Part shown: positions 61,301-64,000 of the stretch, one piece after another
Layout: the number at the start of each line of letters is the position of its first letter
Position numbering within the stretch: the stretch's first letter is position 1
Origin: Nephrocerus scutellatus
Lineage: Eukaryota > Arthropoda > Insecta > Diptera > Pipunculidae
Length of the DNA stretch: 64,000 nucleotides
NCBI GenBank assembly: GCA_947095585.1
Contig: OX352765.1
Coordinates: 59,794,920 to 59,858,919 of the forward strand
Direction: 5' to 3'
The notes under the pieces: generated by a model
What the model saw: the letters and a program-made list of their open reading frames with translations, nothing else
Told to the model about the DNA's origin: nothing
Database searches by the model: none
Made by a program: the position numbers and the translations under genes

Positions 61301-64000
61301 TATTTGATATAAAATTAAAATATTGCCCCACTATCAAACAAAAAACCTCCAAAAATTTATAAAATTTAATACCCACATTTTTCTTTAATTACGATTAGTC
61401 CCGTTTGCCTTGCTCTGATTTTCCAACGTAGTAATATCATTTATAGCTTATGACACGAGCTTTCTAATGATTGTATTATTTAATCATAAAATTTAAATCC
61501 TGCCCCACTATCAAATCAGAAACAATTTCTAAAATTTAGTACCCAACATTTTCGTTAATTGCGATAAGTCCCGTTAGGAATGCTCTGATTGTCTAAAATA
61601 GTACTAGCCCTTTATAGCTTATGACACGAACTTTCTAATGAAGGTATAATTTAATCTTAAAATTTAAATCCTGCCCCACTAACATATCAGAAACCTTCAA
61701 AAATTTATAAATCTTGTAAATCAACATTATCTTTAATTGCTCTAATGATGGTATTATTTAATCATAAAATTTAAATCCTGCCCCACCAACAATTTATAAA
61801 ATTGAGTACCCAACATTTTCGTTAATTGCGATAAGTCCCGTTAGGCTTGCTCTGATTTTCCATTATGTTACCAGCCTTTCATAGCATATGACATCAGCTT
61901 TCTATGGTAATGGTAATGGTAATATTTAATCTAAAATTTAAATCCTGCCCCAATAACAAATCAGAAACCACCAACAATTTATAAAATTTAGTAACATTTT
62001 CGTTAATTGCGATAAGTCCCGTTAGGCTTTCTCTGATTTTCCATTATGTTACCAGCCTTTCATAGCATATGACATCAGCTTTCTAATAATGGTAATATTT
62101 AATCTAAAATTTAAATCCTGACCCACTAACATATCAGAAACCTACAACAATTTATAAAATTTTGTACCCAAATTTTTCTTTAATTACGTTAAATACCGTT
62201 AGGCTTTCTCTGATTTTCCATTATGTTACCAGCCTTTCATAGCATATGACACGAGCTTCCTAATGATGGTATTATTTAACCTTAAAATTTAAATCATGTC
62301 CCACTAACAAATCAGAAACCTACAATAATTTATAAAATTTAATAACCAACATTTTCTTTAAATGCTATAAGTCCCGTTAGGCTTGTTCTGATTGTCCAAC
62401 ATATTGACAAGCCTATTATATCTTATGACACGAACTTTCCAACGATGGTAATAATTGATCATAAAATTCAATTCTTGTCCCACTATCAAACAAAAACCTC
62501 CAACAATTTATAAAATTTAGTACCCAACATTTCCGTTAATTGCGATAAGTCCCGTTAGTCTTGCTCTGATTGTCCAACATAGTACTAGCCTTTTATAGCT
62601 TATTATACGAGCTTTCTAATGATGGTATTATTTAACAATAAAATTTAAATCATGCCCCACTAACAAATCAGAAACCTTCAACAATTTATAAAATTTTGTA
62701 CCCAAATTTTACTTTAATTACGTTAATTACCGTTACGCTTGCTCTTATTGTCCAACATAGTACTAGCCTTTATAGCTTATGATACGAGCTTTCCAACGAT
62801 GATCATAAAACTCAAATGTTACCCCACTATCATATTAAAAGCCTTCAACAATGTATAAAATTTAGTACCCAAAATTTTCTTTAATTGCTATAAGTCCCGT
62901 AAGGCTTGCTCTGATTTTGCAACATAGTAATCGCCTTTCATAGCCTATGACACGTGCTGTCAAAGGGTGTTAATATTTGATCATAAAATTAAAATCTTGC
63001 CCCACTATCAAACAAAAAACCTCCAAAAATTTATAAAATTTAATACCCACATTTTTCTTTAATTACGATTAGTCCCGTTTGCCTTGCTCTGATTTTCAAA
63101 CATAGTTATATCATTTATAGCTTATGACACGAGCTTTCTAATGATTGTATTATTTAATCATAAAATTTAAATCCTTCCCCACTATCAAATCAGAAACCAC
63201 CAACAATTTCTAAAATTTAGTACCCAACATTTTCGTTAATTGCGGTAAGTCCCGTTAGGCATGCTCTGATTGTCTAACATAGTACTAGCCCTTTATAGCT
63301 TATGACACGAACTTTCTAATGAAGGTATAATTTAATCTTAAAATTTAAATCCTGCCCCACCAACAATTTATAAAATTGAGTACCCAACATTTTCGTTAAT
63401 TGCGATAATTCCCGTTAGGCTTGCTCTGATTTTCCATTATGTTACCAGCCTTTCATAGCATATGACATCAACTTTATAATAATGGTAATATTTAATCTAA
63501 AATTTAAATCCTGCCCCAATAACAAATCAGAAACCACCAACAATTTATAAAATTTAGTAACCAACATTTTCGTTAATTGCGATAAGTCCCGTTAGGCTTT
63601 CTCTGATTTTCCATTATCCAATAACAAATCAGAAACCACCAACAATTTATAAAATTTAGTAACCAAGATTTTCGTTAATTGCGATAAGTCCCGTTAGGCT
63701 TGCTCTGATTTTCCATTATGTTACCAGCCTTTCATAGCATATGACATCAGCTTTCTAATAATGGTAATATTTAATCTAAAATTTAAATCCTGCCCCAATA
63801 ACAAATCAGAAACCACCAACAATTTATAAAATTTAGTAACCAACATTTTCGTTAATTGCGATAAGTCCCGTTAGGCTTTCTCTGATTTTCCATTATGTTC
63901 CCACCTTTCATAGCATATGACATCAGCTTTCTAATAATGGAAATATTTAATCTAAAATTTAAATCCTGACCCTGACTTTAAAAAATTTAGTACCAAACAT
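52391..64000 (+). repeat. 15,725-bp segmental unit, copy 2 (cut by window end)
   Basis: Matches 36,666-48,275 throughout. Three substitutions were noticed: C/T at 36,956/52,681, A/G at 38,582/54,307 and A/T at 44,874/60,599. Comparison with other copies suggests the first changed in this copy and the other two in copy 1. The remaining 4,115 bp of the unit, if present, lies beyond the window. Confidence 0.94.

Larger units (their letters stand above)
1..64000 (+). repeat. Satellite DNA array, ~177-bp monomer, with nested higher-order repeats
   Basis: The same ~177-bp unit can be followed without a break from the first to the last base, always in the same direction. A typical monomer reads, in order: CCCCACTA, AAATCAGAAACC, CAACAATTTATAAAATTTAG, ACCCAACATTTTC, TTAATTGCGATAAGTCCCG, TTGCTCTGATT, CCAACATAGTACTAGCC, TATAGCTTATGACACGAGC, TTTCTAATGATGGTA, and ATAAAATTTAAATCCTG. 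One hand-counted consensus has about 32% G+C. The unit is close to the DNA length of one nucleosome plus linker, as in many centromeric satellites. Monomer types recur in fixed orders, which defines the HORs annotated separately. No stretch over 300 bases lacks satellite sequence, and no gene, RNA gene or mobile element is seen. Centromeric or heterochromatic identity is inferred from architecture alone; the family and species are not recognised. Confidence 0.97.

Noticed and set aside
1..64000. Short open reading frames scattered through the array on both strands
   Set aside because: They are short, recur with the monomer period, are interrupted by stops from the TAA/TAG-rich sequence, and show no recognisable domain or start context. 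They are by-products of the repeat.
1..64000. CRISPR-like array of direct repeats
   Set aside because: The repeat is ~177 bp and contiguous. There are no short identical repeats separated by unique spacers and no cas genes.
1..64000. Transposable element or retroviral insertion
   Set aside because: No terminal repeats, target-site duplications, poly-A tail, primer-binding site or coding domains were seen; every segment aligns to the monomer. The T9-T10 tracts are part of the m9 monomer.
1..64000. Telomere-type repeats or rDNA spacer
   Set aside because: No runs of TTTAGGG, TTAGGG or TTAGG and no rRNA-like segment were found; the monomer does not resemble either.
1..64000. Inverted blocks within the array
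   Set aside because: The AAATCCTG-CCCCACTA boundary reads in the same direction throughout. I found no segment where the reverse complement continues the array.
1..64000. Assignment to a named satellite family or species
   Set aside because: The monomer did not match any family I can recall with confidence. Naming an organism would be a guess.
36666..64000. The 15.7-kb repeat treated as a certain assembly artefact
   Set aside because: The copies differ at three noticed sites, with the changed base on different sides, which is more like real divergence. An artefact cannot be fully excluded without reads, so it is listed as a finding with that check.

Overview
The whole 64 kb window is one uninterrupted, AT-rich (about two thirds A+T) tandem satellite array. 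It is built from roughly 370-380 head-to-tail copies of a monomer of about 177 bp. All copies lie in the same orientation, and the array runs off both ends of the window. I see no protein-coding gene, RNA gene, transposon or other unique sequence. The head-to-tail nucleosome-scale monomer, the lack of insertions and the strong higher-order repeat (HOR) organisation suggest a complex eukaryote, with the array in a centromere, pericentromere or similar heterochromatin. I do not recognise the satellite family and cannot name the species; plant or animal are both possible.

Monomer boundaries are set here at the motif CCCCACTA (or its variants CCACACTA, TCCCACTA, CCCCAATA, ACCCACTA), which follows AAATCCTG/AAATCTTG. 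Most monomers are 176-179 bp. Recurrent internally deleted or extended forms (140, 106-107, 159, 162-170, about 67 and 224 bp) act as fingerprints for reading the duplication history.

Layout, left to right. (A) 1-7,389: a 9-monomer, 1,480/1,481-bp HOR in four full copies plus a truncated fifth, with a misregistered 615-bp partial copy between copies 1 and 2. (B) 7,390-12,620: a 15-monomer, 2,570-bp HOR in two copies, the second with one extra 159-bp monomer. (C) 12,621-14,541: a transition zone. (D) 14,542-19,465: a 2,700-bp HOR in two copies, containing 176-bp G-box-bearing monomers and a 224-bp extended monomer. (E) 19,466-21,639: 13 B/D-like monomers. (F) 21,640-23,269: a third D-type block. 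(G) 23,270-28,546: blocks duplicated at 2,752 and about 3,466 bp and carrying a 67-bp mini-monomer. (H) 28,547-31,491: a 1,456-bp unit in two copies. (I) 30,787-40,812: a 30-monomer, 5,013-bp HOR in two copies. (K) 40,813-52,390: a mosaic with internal duplications at 4,464, 4,105, about 3,222 and 1,568 bp.

The largest structure is a 15,725-bp tandem segmental duplication. Positions 36,666-48,275 recur at 52,391-64,000 with no net indel, and I noticed only three substitutions in the stretches I compared. The junction at about 52,391 is out of monomer register and shows a 4-bp ATAA microhomology. Together the window records nested rounds of unequal exchange and segmental amplification, with repeat units of 0.18, about 1.5, about 2.6, 5.0 and 15.7 kb. 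There are no genes working together here. If the DNA has a role, it is most likely structural (centromere or heterochromatin), and that is inference.
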